64,000 bases of DNA, taken from the NCBI RefSeq assembly GCF_021739025.1, contig NZ_JAKKOT010000002.1:767719-831718 (forward strand). The letters are read 5' to 3'. The position numbers and the translations under genes are program-made. Under the pieces are notes generated by a model. The model had not been told where the DNA came from and did no database searches. It saw only the letters and a list, made by a program, of their open reading frames with translations. Positions 7,643 through 16,263 of the stretch are shown here, piece after piece. Each line of letters starts with the position of its first letter. Within the stretch, counting starts at the first letter, position 1. The DNA is from Gordonia liuliyuniae. GTDB lineage: Bacteria > Actinomycetota > Actinomycetes > Mycobacteriales > Mycobacteriaceae.

Positions 7643-9211
7643 TCAGTCGGACGAGGTCGGGGAGTTGACGTCGATGTCGGGGCGGGCGAGCAGCGTCTCG
7701 ATGCCGCGGCCGCGGAGTTCGACGCCTTCGCCGATCGCCCAGTGCGCGGCTTCGGTGTCGCTGGCGAGGAAGGCGGCGCGGGCCGAGCCGAGGACGCGAG
7801 TCGGCTCGTCCTTCGCGAGTTCGGTCAGACGCGCGGCCTCATTCACCGGGTCGCCGATCACCGTGTACTCCAGACGCTGCTCGGAACCGATGTGGCCGGC
7901 GACCGCCTTGCCCGCGGACACGCCGATGCCCATGTCGACGTCGCCGAGACGTCGGTCGAGTTCCACGCGCAGGTCACGCGCCGCAGCCAGCGCAGCACCC
8001 GCGAAGTCTTCCTGATCGAGCGGCGCACCGAAGATCGCGAGGGCCGCGTCACCCTGGAACTTGTTGACGAAACCGCCGTGGCGTCCGACGACCTCGACGA
8101 CGACCTGGAAGAACTCGTTGAGCAGCTCGACCACCTCGCGTGGCGGTCGGTTGACCGCCAGACGTGTCGAGCCGACGATGTCGACGAACAAGACGCCGAC
8201 ATAGCGTTCCTCGCCGCCCAACTCGGTACCGGTCTCGATCGCGCGCCGAGCGACGTCCTCGCCGACGTAACGGCCGAACAGGTTGCGCAGTTCCTGACGT
8301 TCCCGAACATCCGACACCATGTCGTTGAACCCGGCCTGCAATGACCCGAGGTCGTTGCCGTCATACACCTTCACAGCCACGTTCAGGTTGCCCGCACGGA
8401 CCCGGGCGAGAGCGATCCGCAATTGCTTGATCGGGTCGGTGATCGAGCCGACGAGACGCGTGATCGCGAGGAGCCCGAAGACGAGCGCAGCCGAAGCCAT
8501 CCACAGGATCGGGCGTTGCAGGCCCTCGGCGTCGGTGTCGATGAACTCCAGACGTTGCAGCGTGATCAGCGCGATGATGACGAGCATCGGGACCGCGACG
8601 GTGACCGCCCAGAACGAACTGATTCGGGTGGTGATGCCGGGCGCGTGGACGCTGTCGGGATCGTTCGCCATCGCCGCGACCGTGATCGGGCGAAGGACGC
8701 GTTCGGATTGCATGAACGAGAGCACGCCGGTCACCAGACCGCCCACCACGCTGGCGAGCGCCACCAGAGCCGCGTCCTTGCCGGACGTGTTGCTCCAGTT
8801 GATCAGGGCCAGGAGGGTGCCGCCGATCGCCCACAATGCGAGGTTGGTGATGGTCAACAGCGTCGGCAACCGGAGTGCGCGTCGACGGGCCGCCCCGTCA
8901 TCGAGCCGCGACCTGCGTCGGTGCCAGATCAGCACGGGCAGACTCAAGCGAGTCACCACGTACATTCCGACGAGGACGGCGATCACCAGATACACGGCGA
9001 ACGCGATCTGGTTGGCGCCGTTGGCGTCGCCGATGGAGAAGGCGTCGGCCGGCGGCATGCCCCAGCGCAGGAAGGCGAACGTGAACAATGCGCCGATGAG
9101 ATTCGCACGGAGCAGGTCGAGGGCAAGAATCGGCCACGGCGTATGAGCCAACCAGCGCAGAGTGTGCGCGGGCCTGGCGAGCCCGAAGCGTCGTGCAACC
9201 ACGAAGTCCAC
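7643..9211 (-). CDS. Membrane adenylate cyclase with HAMP domain (Rv3645-like)
   Basis: Class III nucleotide cyclase of about 522 residues that should make cAMP from ATP at the inner face of the membrane. The N-terminal half carries about six hydrophobic segments. A HAMP linker follows (RLVGSITDPIKQLRIALARV and after), then a cyclase domain with metal-binding Asp in VLFVDIVGSTRL and the second in KFQGDAALAIFG. IGVSAGKAVAGHIG and YTVIGDPVNEAARL complete the fold. The same gene lies between topA and delta prime in M. tuberculosis. I chose GTG at 9211, with AGGCGG 6 bases upstream; a frame extends to 9670 but overlaps delta prime. A second GTG at 9202 is possible. Confidence 0.93.
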   Translation of the reverse strand: MDFVVARRFGLARPAHTLRWLAHTPWPILALDLLRANLIGALFTFAFLRWGMPPADAFSIGDANGANQIAFAVYLVIAVLVGMYVVTRLSLPVLIWHRRRSRLDDGAARRRALRLPTLLTITNLALWAIGGTLLALINWSNTSGKDAALVALASVVGGLVTGVLSFMQSERVLRPITVAAMANDPDSVHAPGITTRISSFWAVTVAVPMLVIIALITLQRLEFIDTDAEGLQRPILWMASAALVFGLLAITRLVGSITDPIKQLRIALARVRAGNLNVAVKVYDGNDLGSLQAGFNDMVSDVRERQELRNLFGRYVGEDVARRAIETGTELGGEERYVGVLFVDIVGSTRLAVNRPPREVVELLNEFFQVVVEVVGRHGGFVNKFQGDAALAIFGAPLDQEDFAGAALAAARDLRVELDRRLGDVDMGIGVSAGKAVAGHIGSEQRLEYTVIGDPVNEAARLTELAKDEPTRVLGSARAAFLASDTEAAHWAIGEGVELRGRGIETLLARPDIDVNSPTSSD

Positions 9212-9286
9212 GGTAGCCGCCTGCTTGCAATTGTTAAACGACGCGCGGTTGGCCGGTCGTCTGAACTGGGGCTTAGGCTGGCATGT

Positions 9287-10561
9287 GTGACTAATGTCTT
9301 CGACCGCATGATCGGACAGGACGTGCTGGCCGCCGAGCTGCGGGATGCGGCGACGTCGGCGAGGGCGGTCGCGGCACGCTTGGACGAAGCCGCCGACGGC
9401 GCCGTGTCCATGTTCAGCGACGACCCGCTCGATGAGCTTCCGGTCGGCGTCCGCGAATCGATGACACACGCCTGGCTGTTCACCGGTCCGCCCGGGAGCG
9501 GCCGCTCGGTGGCGGCGACGGCGTTCGCGGCCGCGCTGCAGTGTCTGGACCCCGACCGGGTCGGCTGCGGCGAGTGCCGGGCCTGCACGACGACGATGGG
9601 CGGTACGCACGGCGACGTGCGGCACATCCAGCCCGACGGCTTGTCGATCTCGGTCGGGCAGATCCGTCACATCGTGTCACTGGCTGCGCGACGCCCGACG
9701 ACGGGACGCTGGCAGATCGTCGTCGTCGAAGACGCCGACCGCCTCACCGAGCACGGCGCTAACGCCTTGCTGAAGGCCGTCGAGGAACCGCCGGAACGCA
9801 CGATCTTCCTGCTCTGCGCTCCGTCGGTGGCGCCCGAAGACATCGCGATCACGCTGCGCTCGCGGTGCAGGCACGTCGCGCTCACCGCACCGGCGAGCGA
9901 CCAGATCGCGAAGGTGTTGATCGAACGCGACGGCATCGACCCGGAGCCCGCGCACTGGGCGGCATCGGTGTCGGGCGGGCACGTCGGCCGGGCCAAACGT
10001 CTCGCCACCGACCCGATGTCCCGCGAACAGCGAGAGCAGGCCCTGAGCCTCGCGCGTGCGGCGACGCGTGACTCGACCGCGTTCGCGGCCGCCGACCGAC
10101 TGGTCAAGACGGCGATCGAGACCGCGGACGCGATCAGTGCCGAAGTCGACGCCGCCGAGACCGACGAGCTGATGACCGCGCTGGGCGCGGGCGGCACCGG
10201 AAAGGGGACGGCGCGCCCGCCCCGCGGAACCGCGGGCGTCATCAAAGAACTCGAGAAACGTCAGAGGTCGCGCAAGACTCGTCTGACGCGCGACGTCCTC
10301 GACCGCGCCCTCGTCGACCTCGCCGCTCTGTTCCGCGACGCGTTGTCGCGGTCGCTGGGCGCGCAGGTGACCCTCATGCACCCCGACAAAGAGCACGACG
10401 TCATCGCGGGCATGGCCGGTTACGCGTCACCGGAGAAGCTCCTCGCCTGCATCGAAGCGGTCCTCGAATGCCGGGACGCCCTCGAGAAGAACGTGAAGCC
10501 GAAGTTCGCGGTCAGCGCGATGGTCGTCCGAATCGGCGATCAGCTCGCGAGCAGGCGGTAG
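9287..10561 (+). CDS. holB: DNA polymerase III delta prime subunit
   Basis: Clamp-loader subunit of about 424 residues that helps load the beta sliding clamp at replication forks. It has an AAA+ fold with a P-loop-like GPPGSGRS, a zinc module with cysteines in the stretch around CGECRACTT, a Walker B-like VVVEDADRL, and sensor 1 region LLKAVEEPPERTIFLLC with the SRC motif at SRCRHVAL. The open frame extends upstream to 8423 but that part is antisense to the cyclase. The GTG at 9287 has no ribosome-binding site and lies 8 bases after TAGGCT, a -10-like element, so the message is probably leaderless. It diverges from the cyclase as in M. tuberculosis. Confidence 0.93.
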   Translation: MTNVFDRMIGQDVLAAELRDAATSARAVAARLDEAADGAVSMFSDDPLDELPVGVRESMTHAWLFTGPPGSGRSVAATAFAAALQCLDPDRVGCGECRACTTTMGGTHGDVRHIQPDGLSISVGQIRHIVSLAARRPTTGRWQIVVVEDADRLTEHGANALLKAVEEPPERTIFLLCAPSVAPEDIAITLRSRCRHVALTAPASDQIAKVLIERDGIDPEPAHWAASVSGGHVGRAKRLATDPMSREQREQALSLARAATRDSTAFAAADRLVKTAIETADAISAEVDAAETDELMTALGAGGTGKGTARPPRGTAGVIKELEKRQRSRKTRLTRDVLDRALVDLAALFRDALSRSLGAQVTLMHPDKEHDVIAGMAGYASPEKLLACIEAVLECRDALEKNVKPKFAVSAMVVRIGDQLASRR

Positions 10562-10572
10562 CGCGACGGGAG

Positions 10573-11505
10573 TCAGCCGAGCTGCGGGGCCACCTTGTCG
10601 GCGACCAGCGCGAGATGGTCCAGATCGTGGAGGTCGAGTACCTGCAGGTAGAGGCGGGTGACGCCGACCTCGCGGTACGACTCGATCTTCGCGACGACCT
10701 CGTCGACGGTGCCCGCCGCGCCGTTCTCGCGGAGTTCGGAAGGCTCCCGACCGATCGCGTCCGCGCGCCGCGCGACATCGGCGTCGCTCTCGCCGCAGCA
10801 CAGGACGAGGGACGCCGAGTACACGAGTTCGTCGCTGTCGCGCCCGACGCTCGCACAGGTCGTGCGGACGCGGTCGTACATGGCGACGACGGTCTCGCGG
10901 GGCGCGAACGGGACGTTGAACTCGTCGGCGAACCGGGCGGCCAGCGCCGGGGTCCGGCGCGGACCGAGGCCACCGATGATGATCGGTGGGCGGGGCGACT
11001 GCGTCGGCTTGGGGAGCGCAGGCGAGTTCGCGACGGACAGGTGTCGGCCAGCGTAATCGAACGTCTCACCCGCAGGCGTGGTCCACAGGCCGGTGACGAT
11101 CTCGAGGGTGTCTTCCAGACGGTCGAAGCGTTCACCGAGGTTCGGGAACGGGATGCCGTACGCCGAGTGCTCGGCGTCGAACCACCCCGCACCGAGACCG
11201 AGGTCGATACGGCCGCCCGACATCTGATCGGCCTGCGCCACGGAGATGGCGAGCGGTCCTGGGTGGCGGAACGTGGCCGACGTGACGAGAGTGCCGAGCC
11301 GGATCCGCGATGTCTGCAACGCGAGACCTGCCAACGTCAACCACGCGTCCGTGGGACCGGGGAGACCGTCGCCGTCGCCCATCGCCAGATAGTGGTCGGA
11401 CCGAAAGAAGGCGTCGTACCCGAGGTCTTCGGTGGCGCGGGCGACGGCGAGCAGGTCGTCATACGTCGCGCCCTGCTGGGGCTCAGTGAAGATTCGAAGG
11501 TCCAT
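10573..11505 (-). CDS. LLM-class F420-type oxidoreductase
   Basis: This 310-residue luciferase-like monooxygenase-fold enzyme should be a TIM barrel using F420 or flavin to oxidise or reduce a small molecule. Family markers are DLRIFTEPQQGATYDDLLAVA at the start, FFRSDHYL, the TLVTSATFRHPGPLAISVAQ strand-helix, GRIDLGLGAGW, and the phosphate-loop region PPIIIGGLGPRRTPALAARFADEFN. The genome encodes an F420-reducing Fgd at 34.4 kb, so F420 is the likely cofactor. The substrate is unknown. It converges with delta prime, 11 bases apart. No clear ribosome-binding site is visible before ATG 11505. Confidence 0.88.
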   Translation of the reverse strand: MDLRIFTEPQQGATYDDLLAVARATEDLGYDAFFRSDHYLAMGDGDGLPGPTDAWLTLAGLALQTSRIRLGTLVTSATFRHPGPLAISVAQADQMSGGRIDLGLGAGWFDAEHSAYGIPFPNLGERFDRLEDTLEIVTGLWTTPAGETFDYAGRHLSVANSPALPKPTQSPRPPIIIGGLGPRRTPALAARFADEFNVPFAPRETVVAMYDRVRTTCASVGRDSDELVYSASLVLCCGESDADVARRADAIGREPSELRENGAAGTVDEVVAKIESYREVGVTRLYLQVLDLHDLDHLALVADKVAPQLG

Positions 11506-11560
11506 GACAGGTCATGGTTCCACCAGAGGTGTGCGGGCGGTCAGAGGGGGCCGTCCGCGG

Positions 11561-11761
11561 TCAGGCGTCGCCCGGCTCCTCCTGTGCTGACTCCTTCTGT
11601 GCTGATTCCCTCTGCGCCGATTCTTTCTGGGCGCCGTCCTCGCCGTCGTGTTCGGCGAACACGTCGTCGCCGCCTGCGCCTTCGAGGACGGTGAGCTCGT
11701 TGTCGATCGCCGCGGTGAACTCTTCGGCCTTGTGTTTGATCTTGTCGATGAACTCGGACAT
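11561..11761 (-). CDS. Small charged protein with pentapeptide repeats
   Basis: A 66-residue, soluble, strongly charged protein. The first 30 residues (MSEFIDKIKHKAEEFTAAID) look like an amphipathic helix. The tail holds three and a half copies of a K/R-E-S-A-Q unit encoded by 15-base near-repeats. GAGGAG lies 5 bases before the ATG at 11761, a strong ribosome-binding site that decides the start even though the frame stays open upstream. No family recognised. It resembles small CsbD- or antitoxin-like stress proteins in shape only. Confidence 0.65.
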   Translation of the reverse strand: MSEFIDKIKHKAEEFTAAIDNELTVLEGAGGDDVFAEHDGEDGAQKESAQRESAQKESAQEEPGDA

Positions 11762-11870
11762 GGCAGGCTCCTCGGTGCGGGACGGACTGGTACCACCGAT
11801 TGTATGGGTGGCACGGAGCCTAAGCTGGTGAAGCCTCATCCGAATTCGAGAGACGCGAGGAGATTCCACA

Positions 11871-12296
11871 GTGGCCGATCGAGCGTCACGCGGATCTGAT
11901 CTCGCGCTCGTGTTCGTCGGCGGCGCCGCGGGGACGGGGCTGCGGTGGCTGGCGGAGCAAGCGTGGCCTGCCCACGACGGGCAGTGGCCGGTCGGCACCT
12001 TCGTGGTCAACGTGACCGGTGCATTCGTGCTCGGCGTCCTGCTCGAGACGTTGGTCCGCCTCGGCCCGGACGACGGTGCGCGACGGCGGTTCAGGCTCGC
12101 CGTCGGGACCGGGTTCTGCGGCGCGTTCACCACCTACAGTGCGTTCGCGCTGGAATTGAGCCTGCTCGGCAAAGGAGGGCACGTCGCGCTCGCGCTGCTG
12201 TACGCACTGGTCAGCGTGTGTGTCGGCATCGTCGCCGCGTGGGCGGGGATGCGCGTCGCTCGTCGGGTCGTGCGCCTGCATGGCGGTGCCGTGTGA
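11871..12296 (+). CDS. crcB1: Fluoride channel CrcB/Fluc, subunit 1
   Basis: Four-helix membrane protein of 141 residues that exports fluoride as a dimer. Family signatures are GGAAGTGLRWL at the N-terminus, FVVNVTGAFVLGVL with the conserved Asn, and GTGFCGAFTTYSAFALE with the TTYS break. GAGGAG lies just before the GTG start. It overlaps the second copy by four bases (GTGA). The pair is expected to form an antiparallel heterodimer in which the two proteins insert in opposite directions. I saw no fluoride riboswitch in the 109 bases upstream. Confidence 0.95.
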   Translation: MADRASRGSDLALVFVGGAAGTGLRWLAEQAWPAHDGQWPVGTFVVNVTGAFVLGVLLETLVRLGPDDGARRRFRLAVGTGFCGAFTTYSAFALELSLLGKGGHVALALLYALVSVCVGIVAAWAGMRVARRVVRLHGGAV

Positions 12297-12649
12297 TCCC
12301 CGCGCTGGTCGTCGTCGCGGGCGCGCTCGGATCGGTCCTGCGGTTCGTCGTCGACGATGCGTCCCGGCAGCGGTGGCCGGCTGCCTTCCCTGGTCCCGTG
12401 TTCGCGATCAATGTGACCGGGTCGTTGCTCATCGGCGTGGTTGCGGGCGTCGTGATGTTTCACGGTGCGTCGTCGGACTGGTCGGCGGTGGTCGGCACCG
12501 GCTTCTGCGGTGGGTACACGACGTTCTCGACCTCGGTGCTGGACACGGTCCGGACCGGCGGACGCCGCGGCCTGCTGTACGCGATGCTCACGTTGGTCGG
12601 GTCGGTCGGGGCGTGCGCGATAGGTCTGGCCATCGCCTGGTCGGTGTGA
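12293..12649 (+). CDS. crcB2: Fluoride channel CrcB/Fluc, subunit 2
   Basis: Second fluoride channel subunit, 118 residues, starting at a GTG that overlaps the stop of the first gene. It carries AGALGSVLRFVVDD, FAINVTGSLLIGV and GTGFCGGYTTFSTSVLDT, the same three signatures as its partner. It is shorter and has fewer basic residues after the last helix, consistent with opposite membrane orientation. Translation is probably coupled to the first gene. The products should work only as a pair. Confidence 0.94.
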   Translation: MIPALVVVAGALGSVLRFVVDDASRQRWPAAFPGPVFAINVTGSLLIGVVAGVVMFHGASSDWSAVVGTGFCGGYTTFSTSVLDTVRTGGRRGLLYAMLTLVGSVGACAIGLAIAWSV

Positions 12650-12668
12650 CCGTCGGGCTCGTCGGGAC

Positions 12669-13235
12669 TTAGGCGAACGATGCGAGGACTGCGGGCGTCA
12701 CGAACCGTTCGATGGTCTCGCGTTCGTCCGGGCCCGCGGGTACGACGAGCAGGGACACGATGACTCGGACGATCCACCTGGCCGCGGCGACGCCCGCTGC
12801 CCCGTGGTCGCCGACGAACCGGTTGGCCAATGTCTCGATCGCGGACGACGAGAGCGCGAGTTCGCTCGCCAAGCCCGCTCCGGCGGGAGAGAACCACGCC
12901 GACAGCGCGGGATCGGCACGGACTTCGGTCAACGCGAACAGGATCGCCTCGGTGAGTCGGTCGTCGGGCGCCGTCAGGTGCGCGGTCCGGTTCGTGACGG
13001 CCGCCCCGATGGTGAAGGCGATCTGCTCCACGTACGCGAGTTGCAACGCGGTACGGCTGTCGAAATGCCGGTACAGGGTGGCGCGGGAACAGCCGACCGC
13101 CGCCGCGATCTCGGACATGGAGGCGTCGGCCCCGTGCTGCGCGAACACGTCGCCTGCGATCGCGAGGATCCGGTCTCTCGCCGCGGAGCGGCGGGCGCCC
13201 TGAGCCCAACTGCTGCGATCTGGGTGACTGGTCAT
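12669..13235 (-). CDS. TetR-family regulator of the P450 operon
   Basis: 188-residue TetR-type repressor. The helix-turn-helix is in residues about 20-65: AARDRILAIAGDVFAQHGADASMSEIAAAVGCSRATLYRHF, with the recognition helix CSRATLYRHF. The C-terminal ligand domain is Ala-rich and unassigned. Its ATG overlaps the P450 stop (ATGA), so both are translated from one message. A 24-base palindromic element lies between the -35 and -10 of that promoter, so autorepression with release by a P450 substrate is the simplest model. The ligand is unknown. Confidence 0.9.
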   Translation of the reverse strand: MTSHPDRSSWAQGARRSAARDRILAIAGDVFAQHGADASMSEIAAAVGCSRATLYRHFDSRTALQLAYVEQIAFTIGAAVTNRTAHLTAPDDRLTEAILFALTEVRADPALSAWFSPAGAGLASELALSSSAIETLANRFVGDHGAAGVAAARWIVRVIVSLLVVPAGPDERETIERFVTPAVLASFA

Positions 13236-14458
13236 GGCGTGAACGGTACCGACGTCGGTCTGCGCACGTAGTTGCCGTCGGCCCATTCGATGCGGTCGAC
13301 GTCTACCTCGAAGTCCGGGCATCGGGCCAGGAGCTCTTCGAGTGTGACGAGGGCCTGCATGCGCGCGGCTGCTGCGCCGAGGCAGTGGTGCATGCCATGA
13401 CTGAAGGTGAGGATGTTGCGGGGCTTTCGTCGTACGTCGAGACGTTCGGCGTCCGGGCCGTACGCGTGCTCGTCCCGATTGGCCGACCCGTAGCAGAGCA
13501 GGACCTTTCGTCCGGTGGGAATCGTGACGCCGTGCAGTTCGACGTCGCGTGTCGTGGTGCGGGCGAGCCCCTGTACCGGGGAGGTGAGACGCAGTAGTTC
13601 GTCGATCGCGTCGGGTAGCCGGTCCGGCTCGTCGAGCAGGATGTTCCGTTGATCGCGGTGGGCGGTCAGCAGCGCCGACGATCCGCCGAGCATGCCGGTC
13701 GTCGTGTCGTTTCCGCCTGCGACCATGGTGAAGGCGAACGCCAGGATCGACAGGAGGCCTGCGGGGTCGGTTTGCGGGTCGTCTGCGATTCCGGCGGCGA
13801 CGAGATGCGAAACGGTGTCGTCGCCGGGCTCGGCGCGCCGGAGTTCGATGAGTTCGGCGAAGTAGCCGGTGAGTTCGAGCACCGCGTCGGCGGCCGTGGT
13901 CATGGCGGCGCCGAGGTCGCCGCCGGGGTTGGCGCCGACGATCGCCTCGGTCCAGGCGTCGAACCGGCGACGGTCGACTTCCGGGACGCCGAGATAGTGC
14001 GCCACCACCATGCTCGGCAACGGTTTGAACAGGTCGGCTGCGATGTCGCCGCCGCCGTCGGCTTTGAGTGATTCGATTCGTTCGACGACGAACTCGCGCA
14101 CCAACGGTTCGAGTGTCACCACCTGGCGCGGAGTGAACCCGCGCGAGACGAGCCGGCGGAACTCGGTGTGTGCGGGCGGATCCTGCATCACCATCGGCGG
14201 ATTGTCGCTGAGACCGATCGTCGCCAGCTCGCCATAGGTGACGGTGAGTCCCTGCGCGGACGAGAACGTCTCCCAGTCCTTGGCGGTAGCGGTGACGTCG
14301 GCGTGGCGCGTCAGCACCCAATAGTCGTCGAACGGAGCGGTGGACGGCACCACGTGGTGGACGGGGTCGTCGCGCCGCAACGCCGCGTACATCGGGAACG
14401 GGTCCCGCCACGTGGGTCCCGACCGAAGTGCGAAACGCGGTGACGAATCTATATCCAT
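13232..14458 (-). CDS. Cytochrome P450 monooxygenase
   Basis: 408-residue soluble bacterial P450. The heme-binding Cys is in FSHGMHHCLGAAAARMQ, the I-helix oxygen-activation motif is AGGNDTTTGML, the K-helix ExxR is ELLRL, and PVQGLARTTTRDVELHGVTIPTGRKVLL covers the beta region before the Cys loop. MQDPPAHTEFRRLVSRGFTPR is the C-helix heme-contact region. It needs a ferredoxin and reductase, and none are nearby. ATG at 14458 lies 6 bases past a -10 element, so the transcript is likely leaderless. The downstream TetR gene is translationally coupled. The substrate is unknown; a hydrophobic or steroid-like ligand would be typical but is not shown. Confidence 0.95.
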   Translation of the reverse strand: MDIDSSPRFALRSGPTWRDPFPMYAALRRDDPVHHVVPSTAPFDDYWVLTRHADVTATAKDWETFSSAQGLTVTYGELATIGLSDNPPMVMQDPPAHTEFRRLVSRGFTPRQVVTLEPLVREFVVERIESLKADGGGDIAADLFKPLPSMVVAHYLGVPEVDRRRFDAWTEAIVGANPGGDLGAAMTTAADAVLELTGYFAELIELRRAEPGDDTVSHLVAAGIADDPQTDPAGLLSILAFAFTMVAGGNDTTTGMLGGSSALLTAHRDQRNILLDEPDRLPDAIDELLRLTSPVQGLARTTTRDVELHGVTIPTGRKVLLCYGSANRDEHAYGPDAERLDVRRKPRNILTFSHGMHHCLGAAAARMQALVTLEELLARCPDFEVDVDRIEWADGNYVRRPTSVPFTP

Positions 14459-14464
14459 GTCGCA

Positions 14465-14493
14465 ATAATGAGACAGATAGTAGAAAGTGTCAA
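14465..14493 (-). promoter_or_regulatory. P450 promoter with embedded operator
   Basis: On the minus strand TTGACA (14493-14488) and CATTAT (14470-14465) are spaced by exactly 17 bases, a sigma-70-like promoter ending 6 bases before the P450 ATG. Half-sites TGAGAC (14469-14474) and GTGTCA (14487-14492) form a 24-base imperfect palindrome covering the spacer. That is a typical place for a TetR operator. attL lies 8 bases upstream of the -35. Confidence 0.65.
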
Positions 14494-14501
14494 CCAGACG
14501 T

Positions 14502-14520
14502 GAGCCGCCTAGGAGAATCG
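14502..14520. repeat. attL, copy of tRNA 3' end
   Basis: GAGCCGCCTAGGAGAATCG is identical to 19000-19018, which covers the acceptor stem and part of the T arm of tRNA-Thr. The sequence diverges on both sides. No tRNA remainder follows here, so this is the duplicated attachment core. Confidence 0.9.
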
Positions 14521-15509
14521 GTGGACGGTGTTGGTGTCTCCGGGGGCTCCGGGGCCGCAGGGCGCGGAGGGGCCGACGGGTCCGTCGGCGACGCTCACTA
14601 TCGGTACCGTGACGGGCGGCGAGACCGCCGATGCATCCTTGTCGGGTGAGTCGCCGAACCAGATGCTCAGTCTGGTGCTGCCGCAGGGCGAGAAGGGTGA
14701 GACCGGCGGCACCGGTCCGGTGTCGACGGTGCCGGGTCCGGCCGGTCCGGCGAACCATCTGTCGATCGGTACGGTCGTCGAGGGTCCGGCGGCCGCGACG
14801 ATTACGGGGACGTCGCCGGGGCAAGAACTGAACCTGTCGATCCCTCCCGGACCGAAGGGTCCTACTGGTCCGGCCGGTGAGGTGTCGGAGGCGGAACTGA
14901 ATCAGGCTGTCAGTGATGCGGTGGCGGCGCTATCGATGGGTCGCCGACGGCGCTCGATACCCAGTCGGTGTTGGCGGCGGCGCTCGGCAACGACCCGAAC
15001 TTCGCCGCGACGATAGCGGCACAGATCGGCGCGAAGGCCGCTACGAGGAGGTTCGAGCGGGGCGTCAGACTTCAACGGGACGCCGACGCTGTCGTTCTCG
15101 GTTGGCGCGGGTGGCGCGCAGGCACTGAACTCGGACAAGGGTGGGCCGAAGCCGGGCAGGCGATAACGGTGACGGGGATCGGGTCGGGCCTGTCGGCGGC
15201 GGGCGGCGCCGGCACGACGAGCGGCCAGAACGGTGCAAGTCCTGGCAACTCGACGTTTGAGCACGTCGTCTATACCGGCGGGGCGGGCGGTGCCGGTAAT
15301 GCTGGTTCGCCGACCGCTCCGGGCGCAGCGGAAGTGGGCGGTAAAGATGGCATCTTCGGTTCTCGTACGCGTGGCGCGGCGGGAGCACGCGGACAGGCGT
15401 GGTGCCGGTTCCGATCTTGGTCCTGACTGTCTACGAACTCGCCCGCCGCCTCACGACTAAGGAACGGGGCGACTTCGTAGTCTCTCCAGAGGGCGATCTT
15501 ATGGTTTGA
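14521..15509 (+). pseudogene. Broken phage collagen-like/glycine-rich tail protein gene
   Basis: The first part (from GTG 14528) encodes Gly-X-Y collagen-like repeats such as PGAPGPQGAEGPTGPS, alternating with a repeated module (TIGTV..GE/GPA..LSG/TSPGQELNLSIPPGPKGP). The sense frame then shifts near 14940 (GSPTALDTQSVLAAALGNDPNF), again near 15060 (DFNGTPTLSFSVGAGGAQAL), and again near 15145 into a glycine-rich GGAGTTSGQNGASPG domain. It finally reaches a remnant ending TVYELARRLTTKERG..LMV at 15509. The same frame hits TAG inside attL, so the 5' end is lost. The order collagen stalk then glycine-rich domain is typical of actinophage minor tail proteins. At least three frameshifts mean it is not functional. 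Confidence 0.75.
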
Positions 15510-15678
15510 GAACCCGAAAGCTCTCAGGGGGATCCGAAGGGACTGTGACCTGAGAGGTCGTGCTCGTGGACGAGGGTGAGTAACCCTTCGTGTCGTCCGA
15601 CGCGGTTTCGTCTCCGCATCCTGACAACGTCAGGATTGTTGTGGCAGCGATCATCGCCAGGGAGAGCTTGCTGTCCAT
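15499..15678 (-). CDS. 59-residue lipoprotein in prophage cargo
   Basis: A short minus-strand gene with ATG at 15678 and TAA at 15499. Residues 1-21 are a lipoprotein signal: MDSKLSLAMIAATTILTLSGC, with a perfect L-S-G-C lipobox, so Cys21 should be acylated and exposed outside the membrane. The mature peptide is only about 39 residues, Ser/Thr/Pro-rich and without secondary-structure features. GGAAGG lies about 12 bases upstream of the ATG. Its 3' end overlaps the last codons of the opposing tail remnant by 11 bases. Small prophage lipoproteins can block superinfection in other systems; here that is only a hypothesis. Confidence 0.6.
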   Translation of the reverse strand: MDSKLSLAMIAATTILTLSGCGDETASDDTKGYSPSSTSTTSQVTVPSDPPESFRVLKP

Positions 15679-15764
15679 ATTTTCCAGTCGCCTTCCGGAT
15701 AGAGATGGTAACCAATCATTAGCGTTTCCCCGTCGACGTAGCGCTCCCCTTCGGCAGCATGTCG

Positions 15765-16241
15765 CTACAATCCGGCGACGCCTCCACCTCTATTCATGTT
15801 CGTGATGACGTGCCTACCGTCCACTTCTTCGACAGAGAAAGTGGCTCGCAGGGACCCGCTCTTTTCGCCCACAGAAACAATGCGTGAGTCGTAAAGCCGT
15901 TCAACACGCATGTCGTCAGGGTTTAGTGAGGTAAACTGGTGCTTATCTCGTTCCTCCTGGGTATATCCCTCTACGCCGGACGTGCCGTTCTCGCGAAGGT
16001 GGCGATCAAACTTCTCTGCAGACTTGGCCGCTTCAATAATGTCGGTCGAATTAGTCAGCTGAGGGATGTGCTCGTATCGTGCTTCAGAAACCGCACCAAT
16101 AAGCGAACTGACGACCTCTCGTGACTTTTCGTCGGCCTTCTCTTCTGTACTGTTTCGCGTGTAGATGAGATAGCGGACGATCAGCACGCACGCCAGCACG
16201 ACCGCCGCTACTGTCACAACAAGCTTCTTCCTGTAGGTCAT
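15765..16241 (-). CDS. Membrane-anchored protein of unknown function (prophage cargo)
   Basis: 158 residues: a basic start MTYRKK, one transmembrane helix (about 7-28), then an extracytoplasmic domain of about 125 residues with a helical half (STEEKADEKSREVVSSLIGAVSEARYEHI) and a beta-like C-terminal half ending in a Gly-rich tail. This matches the general form of Mce-associated or NTF2-like anchored proteins of actinobacteria, though I cannot confirm a family. AAGG lies about 10 bases before the ATG. Base use is visibly less GC-rich than the flanking phage genes, a sign of separate origin. It lies between two other minus-strand cargo genes and is probably cotranscribed with the lipoprotein downstream. 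Confidence 0.65.
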   Translation of the reverse strand: MTYRKKLVVTVAAVVLACVLIVRYLIYTRNSTEEKADEKSREVVSSLIGAVSEARYEHIPQLTNSTDIIEAAKSAEKFDRHLRENGTSGVEGYTQEERDKHQFTSLNPDDMRVERLYDSRIVSVGEKSGSLRATFSVEEVDGRHVITNMNRGGGVAGL

Positions 16242-16263
16242 CGCTGAAACCTTCCGTTGGTCG

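Noticed and set aside
8423..9286. Upstream extension of the delta prime open frame
   Set aside because: This part lies entirely antisense to the cyclase, and the delta prime family sequence starts only at GTG 9287.
11762..11870. Possible fluoride riboswitch before crcB1
   Set aside because: I could not match the conserved GGGGAUG and UGAUG/ACUCC-type pseudoknot elements; only a ribosome-binding site and a weak promoter-like pair are visible.
14528..15016. Intact collagen-like protein gene
   Set aside because: The collagen-like frame ends in Arg-rich nonsense after 14940 while sense resumes in another frame, and its 5' end is closed by a stop in attL. It is a broken tail gene.
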